64,000 nucleotides of DNA from FEB-25 sp963726315 (GTDB lineage Bacteria; Chloroflexota; Anaerolineae; Anaerolineales; UBA4823). This document shows positions 1 to 7,316 of the stretch, in pieces. The number at the start of each line of letters is the position of its first letter. Position 1 is the stretch's first letter. The stretch covers positions 310,001-374,000 of the forward strand of contig CAVSBZ010000007.1 of NCBI GenBank assembly GCA_963726315.1. The letters run 5' to 3'. A program made the translations under genes and the position numbers. The notes below the pieces were generated by a model. The model did not search any database. It saw nothing but the letters and a program-made list of their open reading frames with translations, and was not told the origin of the DNA.

Positions 1-1
1 C

Positions 2-91
2 TCCTATTGGCTGATCAACGCCCGCCAGATGAAAAAGGAAAAAGAGTTGCGTGCGTTGCCTGTCAGGCAGTCCAGGCCGGTGAGACGCTAG
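2..91 (+). CDS. C-terminal tail of an unidentified protein (partial)
   Basis: An open frame enters from the left edge and stops at TAG 89-91. Its 29 visible residues begin SYWLINARQMKKEKELR and end in a basic, proline-containing tail. The composition is protein-like and the frame ends 25 bases before the next gene, so it is probably the end of the upstream gene. No family can be assigned from so short a piece. Confidence 0.4.
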   Translation, partial: SYWLINARQMKKEKELRALPVRQSRPVRR

Positions 92-104
92 ACCAGGATC
101 GTTG

Positions 105-110
105 TATAAT
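105..110 (+). promoter_or_regulatory. -10 box of a leaderless promoter
   Basis: A consensus TATAAT lies exactly six bases before the ATG at 117. Transcription would start at or next to the A of the start codon. No Shine-Dalgarno sequence is present, and the -35 region is not recognisable. The same arrangement recurs at radA, at 27871 and at moeB. Confidence 0.65.
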
Positions 111-116
111 TTTGCT

Positions 117-794
117 ATGCGCCTGCTGGTCGTCGAGGATAACCAACACCTGCGTAATTCCATTAAGCTCAGCCTTGAAGAATCGGGGTACGTTTTGGAT
201 ACTGCCGCAGATGGTGTAGAAGGTCAGGAATTAGCCGAGCTGACCGCTTATGATGCCATCATCCTCGATATCATGCTGCCCAAACGTGATGGGCTGGAGG
301 TTTGCCGCAACCTGCGGGAACAGCATATGCGCACCCCCATTATCCTGTTGACTGCCCGCGACACAGTTGACGACCGGGTAAAAGGTCTGGACAGTGGAGC
401 GGATGATTACCTGGTCAAGCCATTTTCACTGGATGAGTTGCGCGCCCGGTTAAGGGCTCTGCTGCGCCGTGATGCCCCCGATAAGAGTGCAGTGCTCACT
501 GTGGCTGACCTTGAGCTCGACCCGGCTACACATACCATCCAACGTGCAGGAGTTCCCATCGAGCTGACCAATAAGGAATTTGCCCTCCTTGAATATATGA
601 TCCGCAACCCCAATTGGCTGATTACTCGGGAAATGGCTGAGAGGCATGTGTGGGATTACGGCGGAGCGAGTGGGTCTAACCTGGTTGATGTGTATATCCG
701 CCGTCTGAGACGTAAGGTGGATGACCCATTCGATGTCAAGCTGATAGAAACCGTCCGCGGGTCTGGTTACCGCTTGATAAAACCAGGAGCATGA
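117..794 (+). CDS. OmpR/PhoB-family response regulator
   Basis: Transcription factor of a two-component pair, about 225 residues. An N-terminal receiver domain shows the acidic pair (VVEDN), the phospho-acceptor aspartate in IILDIMLPK, and the conserved lysine in LVKPFS. The C-terminal half is an OmpR-type winged helix ending in the usual DPF...ETVRGSGYRL block. An in-frame TTG at 102 would add five residues but overlaps the TATAAT, so ATG 117 is preferred. The sensor kinase gene follows eight bases downstream, so the two are one operon. Stimulus and target genes cannot be told from sequence. Confidence 0.95.
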   Translation: MRLLVVEDNQHLRNSIKLSLEESGYVLDTAADGVEGQELAELTAYDAIILDIMLPKRDGLEVCRNLREQHMRTPIILLTARDTVDDRVKGLDSGADDYLVKPFSLDELRARLRALLRRDAPDKSAVLTVADLELDPATHTIQRAGVPIELTNKEFALLEYMIRNPNWLITREMAERHVWDYGGASGSNLVDVYIRRLRRKVDDPFDVKLIETVRGSGYRLIKPGA

Positions 795-801
795 AGGCTC
801 G

Positions 802-2367
802 ATGCCCATCCCAACCCGGCTTCCAGGTGGGGAAGGAGATTTAGAAAATCGTATGAACCGCCGGGAAAAGATATCCAAACAATCGATCTCCAATTTTATC
901 CATAGCATCCGCTTCCGGCTGGTGATCTGGTTTGTATTGATCCTGGGTGTGGTAATGGTGTTCTTCAGCGCCTTCATCTTCTTTCGCCAGGCAGAGGTCG
1001 TCCGATCGATAGCTTTGGGGCGGCTGAATGTGACCATTGAACGAACCTTTGGTCAATCAGAAAACGAGCACAGTTACGAGCAGGCTCAGAATATCTTCTC
1101 GGTGCTGCCTGGCAGCACCCCAGACCTGCAGACAAACTTTCTCGATGATAGTGTTGTGGCACTCCAGTCGACCGATGGGACCATCATCCAAAGTGTGGGG
1201 CTGCTAACAACCGACCAAATCAAGCAGCTGAAACTCCCATTCCCGGGTTGGAACGGCGTGGAGCAAGCCCGAATCCCAAAAATGGCTGCCATACAAGACA
1301 GTCGCTTCCTGTTCATCAATCCGGCAATTCTCCAAAACGGGACCATCACCGGCTACCTTTTAGTGGGTGTTCCACTGGATGCCAACAACCAGCTGGGACG
1401 ATTGCTGGTCACACTGGTCATCGGGAACCTGCTTACCCTGGCGATTGCCCTCACTGGAGGCTTCTGGTTGGCAGATCAGGCTCTGCGTCCCGTGCAAACT
1501 ATCACCCAGACCGCCAGGCAGATCGGTGAGACTGACTTAAACCGCCGGTTGCATCTGCCGGGCAGGGATGAGCTGTCTGAGTTGGGCAATACCTTTGATG
1601 ACATGCTTGATCGCTTGCAGGCTGCCTTCACCCGTCAAAAGCAGTTTACCGCTGATGCCAGCCATGAGCTGCGCACTCCCCTGACGATCATCGAATTGGA
1701 GACCAGCCGAATGTTGTCCAGCCGTCGCTCGGTCGATGAGTACGAGCACGTCTTGCGCACCATCCAAGCTGAAAACAAGTTTATGATCCGCCTGGTGACC
1801 AACCTGTTAGCCCTGGCATGCATGGATGCAGGTCAAATGAGCTTGAAATCCGATCCGGTTGAGTTGGGCGGGCTGGTTTCGGAAGTGATTGAGCGCATCG
1901 AGCCATTGGCGAAAGCCCAGGGAGTGAATTTAAACATCGGTGATTTGCCTGAAATTACAATTACCGGTGATCGCTCCACGCTCACCCAAATGTTCACCAA
2001 CCTGGTGGAGAATGCCATCAAATACTCAGGTGGTGTTCCTCACCCGCTGGTGGAGGTCTCAGCTGGAAGGCGGGAGGAACCTGGACGTTCGCTGGCGTGG
2101 GTTAGGGTGCATGACAACGGGATCGGCATTGCCGTCGAACATCAGGCGAAGCTGTTTGACCGTTTTTACCAGGCAGATTCTTCGCGCACCCGCGCAGCTG
2201 GCTCGGAAGGGGAATCGGATGAGCCGGAATCGTCTGGGACTGGACTGGGGTTAGCCATCGCCCAGTGGATCGCCCACGCACACCATGGCGAGATCCATGT
2301 CGAAAGCGTCGTCGGCGAGGGCTCCACTTTTGAGGTCGTCCTGCCGTTAAATTACAGCAGCAATTAA
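802..2367 (+). CDS. Membrane sensor histidine kinase
   Basis: Partner of the preceding response regulator. Order of parts: a first membrane helix near residues 35-60, an extracytoplasmic sensor of about 130 residues, a second membrane helix (LLVTLVIGNLLTLAIALTGG), a HAMP linker, the dimerisation/phospho-acceptor H-box (DASHELRTPLT), and an HATPase domain with N-box (ENAIKYS), G1 (DNGIGIA) and G2 (GTGLGLAI). A second ATG at 853 (MNRREKI) would remove 17 residues. ATG 802 has purine-rich sequence upstream and is kept, but the exact start is uncertain. The sensed signal is unknown. Confidence 0.94.
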   Translation: MPIPTRLPGGEGDLENRMNRREKISKQSISNFIHSIRFRLVIWFVLILGVVMVFFSAFIFFRQAEVVRSIALGRLNVTIERTFGQSENEHSYEQAQNIFSVLPGSTPDLQTNFLDDSVVALQSTDGTIIQSVGLLTTDQIKQLKLPFPGWNGVEQARIPKMAAIQDSRFLFINPAILQNGTITGYLLVGVPLDANNQLGRLLVTLVIGNLLTLAIALTGGFWLADQALRPVQTITQTARQIGETDLNRRLHLPGRDELSELGNTFDDMLDRLQAAFTRQKQFTADASHELRTPLTIIELETSRMLSSRRSVDEYEHVLRTIQAENKFMIRLVTNLLALACMDAGQMSLKSDPVELGGLVSEVIERIEPLAKAQGVNLNIGDLPEITITGDRSTLTQMFTNLVENAIKYSGGVPHPLVEVSAGRREEPGRSLAWVRVHDNGIGIAVEHQAKLFDRFYQADSSRTRAAGSEGESDEPESSGTGLGLAIAQWIAHAHHGEIHVESVVGEGSTFEVVLPLNYSSN

Positions 2368-2445
2368 AAAAACTATCCCGTTCAGCTTTCAGGGATTGAC
2401 CAGCACAGGATTCGAAAACCAGAAAAAAAATAATCCTGAATGATG

Positions 2446-2474
2446 TTGGCGCGTTATTTAGTGTAATCTATATT
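2446..2474 (+). promoter_or_regulatory. Sigma-70-type promoter for the epimerase gene
   Basis: TTGGCG (2446-2451) and TATATT (2469-2474) are separated by 17 bases, giving a transcript start near 2481 and a leader of about 45 bases that carries an AAGGA ribosome-binding site before ATG 2527. The epimerase is therefore probably transcribed independently of the kinase. Confidence 0.6.
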
Positions 2475-2526
2475 AAAATAATAACCTACTAGAACTCATC
2501 AAAATAGATCACGAAGGAAAATACTT

Positions 2527-3540
2527 ATGAAAGAGAAGATCCTGGTAACCGGCGGTGCGGGTTTTATTGGCAGTCACCTGTGTGAGCTGCTGGTGCATAA
2601 CGGGCATCAAGTGGTGGCAATCGATAACCTTTCCACTGGGAGGCTGGAGAACATTCAACACCTGCTACCGATTCCCAGTTTCCAATTCGTGCGCGAAACC
2701 ATCACCAACAGCCAGGTGCTGGACCGGCTGACCAGTGAGGCAGATATCTTGATCCATCTGGCGGCAGTGGTGGGGGTCAAACTGATCGTTGAAGACCCGG
2801 TGAATACCATCGCCACCAACATCATGGGGACGGAAGCGGTGCTGACGACTGCCAACCGCTACCAGTGCAAGGTGATGTTGGCATCCACGTCGGAGGTGTA
2901 TGGCAAGGGGTATAAAGTGCCTTTCAACGAGGACGACGATTGCGTCATGGGTCCTACCAGCCACAGCCGTTGGTCTTACGCCACTTCGAAGGCCATCGAC
3001 GAGTTCCTCGGGTTGGCATATTACCATCAGTTCGGCTTGCCGGTGGTAGTGATGCGCTTTTTCAATACAGTGGGTCCGCGCCAGACTGGGCGTTATGGCA
3101 TGGTGCTGCCGCGCTTTGTTCGCCAGGCACTTGCAGGCGAGCCGATCACCATCTATGGAGATGGTGAGCAAAGCCGCTGTTTCGGGGATGTATCTGATGT
3201 CATTAATGCGACGATTAAGCTGGCTTATCATCCGAGCGCAATTGGTCAGGTGTTCAACATTGGCTCGACTGAAGAGGTAACCATCCGTGAGCTGGCGGAA
3301 CGGGTGATTGCAGCTACGGGAAGTTCCTCCAAGATTGTCTACGTTCCATACGAGGAGGCCTACGCACCGGGGTTCGAAGATATGCGCCGGCGGGTGCCAG
3401 ACCTGACCAAGATTCACCAGCTGATCGGGTATGAGCCGCGCTACACCCTCGAAGATACGCTACGGCGAGTGATCGTATACGAGCGCGAACAAAACCTGAA
3501 ACAGAGTAAAGAGCCTACTTTGCCCAGAGTAGCCAGGTGA
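2527..3540 (+). CDS. NAD-dependent sugar-nucleotide epimerase/dehydratase
   Basis: Extended short-chain dehydrogenase of 337 residues. The Rossmann motif GGAGFIGSH lies at residues 8-16, and the catalytic Tyr-Lys pair is in SYATSKA near residue 155. A substrate-side block (GPRQTGRYGMVLPRFVRQAL) and YGDGEQSR-type sequence are typical of UDP-glucose 4-epimerase and UDP-glucuronate decarboxylase relatives. It probably modifies an NDP-sugar for cell-surface glycans; the exact substrate is not decidable. Start supported by AAGGA seven to eight bases upstream. Its last 26 bases overlap the convergent DUF212 gene. Confidence 0.9.
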   Translation: MKEKILVTGGAGFIGSHLCELLVHNGHQVVAIDNLSTGRLENIQHLLPIPSFQFVRETITNSQVLDRLTSEADILIHLAAVVGVKLIVEDPVNTIATNIMGTEAVLTTANRYQCKVMLASTSEVYGKGYKVPFNEDDDCVMGPTSHSRWSYATSKAIDEFLGLAYYHQFGLPVVVMRFFNTVGPRQTGRYGMVLPRFVRQALAGEPITIYGDGEQSRCFGDVSDVINATIKLAYHPSAIGQVFNIGSTEEVTIRELAERVIAATGSSSKIVYVPYEEAYAPGFEDMRRRVPDLTKIHQLIGYEPRYTLEDTLRRVIVYEREQNLKQSKEPTLPRVAR

Positions 3541-3961
3541 TCTGGGCAACCAACAGACCCAGGATAATGCCACCCAGCGCTTCCAGTGGGGTGTGACCCA
3601 ACACCTCTCCTAATTGTTCCTGTTTTAAGGGATTGCCGGATGCCAGGTCATTGATCATGGCGTTGATCCGTTCGGCGTGCAAACCTGCCTGGCGTCGGAT
3701 GCCGGTGGCATCGTAAATAATGACCATGCACATGGCAAATGCCAGGGCGAATAAGGCAGAATCGAAGCCGACTGAGAGTCCGATCCCGTGTGCCACACCT
3801 ACCACCAGGGCGGTGTGCGAGCTGGGCATTCCGCCCGCTTGGATGAACAAAGCCCAATTCCATTTATGAGTCTGTATATACTCAATTGGCACCTTGATGA
3901 TTTGGGCGATCCCCCAGGCGATCAAGGCAGCCATTAACACATAATTATGCAGCAGGGGCAT
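3515..3961 (-). CDS. DUF212 / divergent PAP2-family membrane protein
   Basis: A 148-residue integral membrane protein with four to five hydrophobic segments. It carries the family signature GGMPSSHTA (residues 43-51), which corresponds to the PSGH motif of PAP2 phosphatases, plus DATGIRRQAGLHA. This matches the YuiD/DUF212 family, whose biochemical role is not settled; a lipid-phosphate phosphatase activity is plausible. It follows xseB by nine bases on the same strand, so it is probably co-transcribed. Its 3' end overlaps the end of the epimerase gene by 26 bases on the opposite strand. Confidence 0.88.
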   Translation of the reverse strand: MPLLHNYVLMAALIAWGIAQIIKVPIEYIQTHKWNWALFIQAGGMPSSHTALVVGVAHGIGLSVGFDSALFALAFAMCMVIIYDATGIRRQAGLHAERINAMINDLASGNPLKQEQLGEVLGHTPLEALGGIILGLLVAQITWLLWAK

Positions 3962-3970
3962 ACTTGATCC

Positions 3971-4228
3971 TTATTCTTCACGATCAATCAAGTCAACGAT
4001 AGAATCACCTGACAGCTGTTTGACCCGCAGCTCTGCTTTGTCCAGTAATTCCACGCAGTGCCGGGTCAATGCCTGGCCGCGCTCGTATAATGACATGGTT
4101 TCTTCCAATTGGAGCGTGCCCGATTCGAGCGAGGCGACGATGGTCTCCAGCTCAGCCAGCGCCTGTTCGTAAGATAGCTCTTTCACCGGGGGTAGGTCGT
4201 TTTTTACTTTCGGTTTTGCAGGAGACAT
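3971..4228 (-). CDS. xseB: Exodeoxyribonuclease VII small subunit
   Basis: 85 residues, normal length for XseB. The sequence LSYEQALAELETIVASLESG followed by a second helix with YERGQAL is the family signature. It binds several-fold to XseA to form the single-strand-specific exonuclease VII. Start supported by AGGAG upstream of ATG 4228. In most bacteria xseB follows xseA directly; here about 1.1 kb of repeats and a GIY-YIG gene lie between them, so transcriptional coupling to xseA is doubtful. Confidence 0.93.
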   Translation of the reverse strand: MSPAKPKVKNDLPPVKELSYEQALAELETIVASLESGTLQLEETMSLYERGQALTRHCVELLDKAELRVKQLSGDSIVDLIDREE

Positions 4229-4242
4229 AGATTACTCCTAAA

Positions 4243-4460
4243 CTATTTGGTTTTTTGGGGATATCTCCCCTGTTTTTTGGGGAGACCCTTGGGGTCCTTG
4301 CACCCAACGACAATGATTTTGATGTCTTTGCGGAATCCCCAATGCTTTTTTGGGGAGAATCCCCAATGCTTTTTTGGGGAGAATCCCCAATGCTTTTTTG
4401 GGGGAGGAGCGCTTTTTGCGACGAAGCAATCCGCACTACACACTGATTAACCATGTTAAG
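4243..4460 (+). repeat. Dispersed repeat module A with three 24-bp tandem units
   Basis: The core is three head-to-tail 24-bp units (4333-4356, 4357-4380, 4381-4404) of the form GAATCCCC-AATGC-T6-GGGGA, each able to fold through CCCC/GGGG. It is preceded by a TGATGTCTTTGCG segment and followed by GACGAAGCAATCCGC and CACTGATTAACC. Module B at 5163-5320 repeats the same order in the same orientation. Long ORFs through these units have no coding character. Confidence 0.85.
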
Positions 4461-4470
4461 TAATTGTCCA

Positions 4471-4513
4471 AAAAATCCTATCTGAAAAATTCATCAAATA
4501 AGTCATCCAATTA
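4471..4513 (-). pseudogene. Remnant of a second GIY-YIG gene (3' end only)
   Basis: On the minus strand this stretch reads AATTGGATGACTTATTTGAT and continues GAATTTTTCAG. It matches the last dozen codons of the intact GIY-YIG gene (NPNWDDLYEEFF) with one base missing and several substitutions. Both copies are followed by the same GACGAAGCAATCCGC-type repeat at the same distance. The rest of the gene is absent, so this is a truncated duplicate. Confidence 0.6.
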
Positions 4514-4692
4514 ATTTGTCCTTGTAAAATCTTCCCTGTTCCTGGAGGTAGAATCCCCGCAGATTTCCGGGGAAGACCTATGGTAGTTGCTGCTAGAAGC
4601 ATTCGGCTCACAACATTTGTAAATCACATTTAATTTTCTCACCGAGTACACTGGCGATAATCTATTTCGGAACCGCCATCCCATTAATTTGT

Positions 4693-4763
4693 CATCTAAT
4701 TAATTTGTCATTGCGAGGAGCGCTCTTTGCGACGAAGCAATCCGCTCTACAGACTGAATAACC
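4693..4763 (+). repeat. Dispersed repeat (GGAGCGC...GACGAAGCAATCCGC type)
   Basis: Contains TCATTGCGAGGAGCGCTCTT and GCGACGAAGCAATCCGC followed by CTACAGACTGAATAACC. The same string occurs at 4405-4455, and diverged forms lie at 5145-5165 and 25793-25900. It sits directly downstream of the GIY-YIG gene. The TGCG and CGCA-type arms can pair, as in REP-like elements. Confidence 0.75.
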
Positions 4764-4780
4764 GTATATTTCTCCAGTTT

Positions 4781-5080
4781 TTACAATTCGAAAAATTCTT
4801 CGTATAAATCATCCCAATTAGGATTGATACTATTAATTAACTCAAATTTTTTCTTTCGAGAGCCTCCCTTAATTTGCTTCTCGCGTGCTAATGCAGAGTT
4901 TACATCATTACCTCGTTCATAATAAACTAGTTTGTATAATTTATATTTCTTTGTAAATCTGCTGCCTTTATTTGATCTATGTTCGAGAACTCTGCGTTGA
5001 AGGTCATTCGTAACCCCGGTATAAAGCACAGTATTTGTCATAGTCGCCATTATGTAGATTAAGTATTGTTTTTCATTCAT
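4781..5080 (-). CDS. Small GIY-YIG nuclease-domain protein
   Basis: 99 residues made almost only of a GIY-YIG domain. The YLIYIM strand and VLYTGVTNDLQRR (the degenerate GIY...YIG-Arg block), then EHR and a helix with LAREKQIKGGSRKKK, match the UPF0213/YhbQ-type family. Such proteins bind or nick branched or single-strand DNA; activity here is unproven. The gene is flanked on both sides by same-orientation repeat modules, and a remnant of a second copy lies at 4471-4513. It interrupts the xseA-xseB order. Low GC relative to neighbours also suggests it is a later arrival. Confidence 0.88.
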   Translation of the reverse strand: MNEKQYLIYIMATMTNTVLYTGVTNDLQRRVLEHRSNKGSRFTKKYKLYKLVYYERGNDVNSALAREKQIKGGSRKKKFELINSINPNWDDLYEEFFEL

Positions 5081-5129
5081 GATACAGGGTTCATAAAGCT
5101 CTCAGGTTTGCATTATTCAAGATACAAGA

Positions 5130-5320
5130 GCAGATTGCTTCGCCAAAACGCCATTGGCTCGCAATGACATTGTTTTTGATGTCTTTGCGGAATCCCCAAT
5201 GCTTTTTTGGGGAGAATCCCCAATGCTTTTTTGGGGAGAATCCCCAATGCTTTTTTGGGGAGAATCCCCAATGCTTTTTGGGGGGAGGAGGGCACCATGT
5301 GCCCGACGAAGCAAACTGCT
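5130..5320 (+). repeat. Dispersed repeat module B with four 24-bp tandem units
   Basis: Begins with an inverted GCAGATTGCTTCG segment, then TGATGTCTTTGCG and four 24-bp units (5190-5213, 5214-5237, 5238-5261, 5262-5285) like those in module A; the last unit has one T fewer. It ends with GACGAAGCAAACTGC and abuts the xseA stop codon. Same orientation as module A, so the two form direct repeats around the GIY-YIG gene. Confidence 0.85.
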
Positions 5321-5321
5321 C

Positions 5322-6554
5322 TTATGGTTTTTGTTGGCCATCCACCTTCACTCCAAAATCCCCATCACTGACCTGCACCTCCAACGGCTCTCTTGCCCTC
5401 ACCTGGCTCACATGAGTGACTGTCTGCCCCATCTGATTGGTGACGATGGCATAACCGCGTTCTAACACCGCCCGCGGGTTGAGCGACGCCATATGCTGCA
5501 CCAATCCCGTCAGATGAATGCGTGCCAGCTGAAGCAGATGGCCCGTTGTAGCGCCCAGCCTGTGGTCGAGCTCGTCAATCCGTTGGCTGTTGGATTGTAT
5601 TTGGTTAATCGGTGAGTGCCTTTCCAGCTGGTTTTGCACATCCTTGAACATCCACCGCAGCTCGGCGGTGTGACCCTCTGCTAGCCGATTAAGGCGTTCA
5701 TTCAGCTCTGATAGGTCAAGCCGCAGGTCAGCCTGGCTGGGGGTCGCCAGCTCAGCCGCCGCGGTCGGGGTGGGAGCGCGTACATCAGATACAAAATCAG
5801 CAATGGTGAAGTCAGTCTCGTGACCCACGCCGGTGATAACTGGTACGGGAGATGAGGCGATTGCGCGGGCAACCCTCTCATCGTTGAACGCCCACAGGTC
5901 CTCAATCGAGCCGCCTCCCCGTGCCAGGATGATCACATCCGGGCTGGCAATTCGCACCAACTCATGCAGGGCGGCAATAATCCTTACTGGCGCATCGTCC
6001 CCTTGCACTGGGGTGGGTGCCAGTACCACTTCCACCAACGGGTAGCGTCGGCGCAGCGTGTTGAGCATGTCCTGTAGGGCTGCCCCCGTGGGGGAGGTGA
6101 TAATCCCGATTTGCTTAGGCTTTACCGGGATAGGACGTTTGCGTTCTGGGTCAAACAACCCTTCCGCTTCCAGCATGGCTTTTAAACGCAGGAATTCCTG
6201 GTACAGGGCGCCTTCACCCACCGGGCGGAAGACGTCGGCATACAGCTGATATTGCCCACCCAGCTCGTATACGCTGATACTACCGTGCACTTCGATGGCA
6301 TCGCCATCCCGAGGGGTGAAACTTTGCCTCAAAACCGCATTCCGCCACATCACGCACCGCAGCGAAGCCGTGCTGTCTTTTAGTGTGAAGTATAGGTGCC
6401 CGGAAGCCGGGCGGGAAAAATTGGACACTTCCCCTTTCACCCATACATCCTGGAGCAGCTCATCTGACTCGAGCAGCTCGCGCAGGTAGCGCGTCAGGTC
6501 GGTCACCGACCACGATGAAGGAAGTCGGGGTGTGAAAAGCGGCATCTGCGACAT
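5322..6554 (-). CDS. xseA: Exodeoxyribonuclease VII large subunit
   Basis: Catalytic subunit of exonuclease VII, about 410 residues, close to the family norm. An N-terminal OB-fold (WVKGEVSNFSRPASGHLYF) binds single-strand DNA. The nuclease core shows GIITSPTGAALQD, the ILARGGGSIEDLWAFND block, and GVGHETDFTIAD with the catalytic Asp-x-Asp region. ATG 6554 (MSQMPLF) is chosen because it lies seven bases after a -10 box. The longer in-frame TTG at 6590 is itself the -35 hexamer and cannot be the start. Confidence 0.95.
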   Translation of the reverse strand: MSQMPLFTPRLPSSWSVTDLTRYLRELLESDELLQDVWVKGEVSNFSRPASGHLYFTLKDSTASLRCVMWRNAVLRQSFTPRDGDAIEVHGSISVYELGGQYQLYADVFRPVGEGALYQEFLRLKAMLEAEGLFDPERKRPIPVKPKQIGIITSPTGAALQDMLNTLRRRYPLVEVVLAPTPVQGDDAPVRIIAALHELVRIASPDVIILARGGGSIEDLWAFNDERVARAIASSPVPVITGVGHETDFTIADFVSDVRAPTPTAAAELATPSQADLRLDLSELNERLNRLAEGHTAELRWMFKDVQNQLERHSPINQIQSNSQRIDELDHRLGATTGHLLQLARIHLTGLVQHMASLNPRAVLERGYAIVTNQMGQTVTHVSQVRAREPLEVQVSDGDFGVKVDGQQKP

Positions 6555-6561
6555 GCGTATT

Positions 6562-6590
6562 AGGATACACGTATTGGGGTGTGATGTCAA
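6562..6590 (-). promoter_or_regulatory. Leaderless sigma-70 promoter of xseA
   Basis: On the minus strand a perfect TTGACA (6590-6585) is followed after 17 bases by TATCCT (6567-6562), and seven bases later by the xseA ATG. The transcript would begin at or within one or two bases of the start codon. This is the clearest leaderless promoter in the window because both hexamers are recognisable. Confidence 0.8.
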
Positions 6591-6742
6591 CCGTTATAGG
6601 TTTTTATTGACCCATCTATGGTTTTACACCCTGCCCATGGTCTTTCAGCATGGATGAGGTGTGACCGCCTGGATTCTGACACCGGTCACTTCTGGGTTGT
6701 CACTATTCCGTAAAGGCTGATTCTTTGCTACAATAATGAGGG

Positions 6743-7228
6743 ATGATGGATTATCTGTGGTCACCCTGGCGTATGAAATATATATTATCTCCCAAATCTG
6801 GTGAAGGCTGCATTTTCTGCGAGGGGCTAAAACAAGCCGACGGTGCAGATAACCTGATTGCCTTCCGCAGCAAATTCGCATTCGTGATGCTCAACCGCTT
6901 CCCCTATACCAGCGGGCACCTGATGATCGTGCCGAACGAGCACCAGCCCTCCCTGGAGCTGTTGAGTGATGACTCGCGTACCAACGTCATGGACCTGTCC
7001 GCCAGGGCAATCCAGGTATTAAATCGCTTGTATTCCCCACAAGGCTATAATTTAGGCATGAATATCGGCAGCGCTGCAGGAGCTGGGATTTCTGAACACG
7101 TCCATCTGCACGTTGTGCCGCGTTGGGTGGGGGATACCAACTTTATGTCCAGCGTCTCACAAACGCGAGTGCTTCCAGAATTATTGGAAGAGACATACCG
7201 GCGAGTGAGAGAAGCCTGGCAAACCTGA
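6743..7228 (+). CDS. HIT-family nucleotide hydrolase/transferase
   Basis: 161 residues. The N-terminal DYLWSPWRMKYI and CIFCEGL (likely zinc ligands) are followed by VMLNRFPYTSGHLMIVP. The catalytic histidine triad is EHVHLHVVPRW near residue 118. This matches the HIT branch that contains AP4A phosphorylase-like and Fhit-like enzymes; substrate not determinable. Two adjacent ATGs (6743 and 6746) are possible. TACAAT at 6729-6734 lies eight bases upstream and no proper ribosome-binding site exists, so it is probably leaderless too. Confidence 0.92.
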   Translation: MMDYLWSPWRMKYILSPKSGEGCIFCEGLKQADGADNLIAFRSKFAFVMLNRFPYTSGHLMIVPNEHQPSLELLSDDSRTNVMDLSARAIQVLNRLYSPQGYNLGMNIGSAAGAGISEHVHLHVVPRWVGDTNFMSSVSQTRVLPELLEETYRRVREAWQT

Positions 7229-7316
7229 ATGATCAATTAAATCAAGCTAAATTGAGACCATTAAAAGGTTGAATTATCTTAAAATAAACCAGTCGTCGAA
7301 TCCAGGAGAGAAAACG

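Noticed and set aside
7..219. 70-codon frame at the left edge
   Set aside because: It overlaps the response-regulator promoter and coding start in another frame; the shorter frame ending at 91 is more protein-like.
4333..5285. CRISPR-like array of 24-bp repeats
   Set aside because: Units are directly adjacent with no unique spacers and there are no cas genes.
4152..5465. Several 60-100 codon frames running through the 24-bp repeats
   Set aside because: 24 bp is a multiple of three, so repeats stay open in several frames on both strands; translations are simple repeats.
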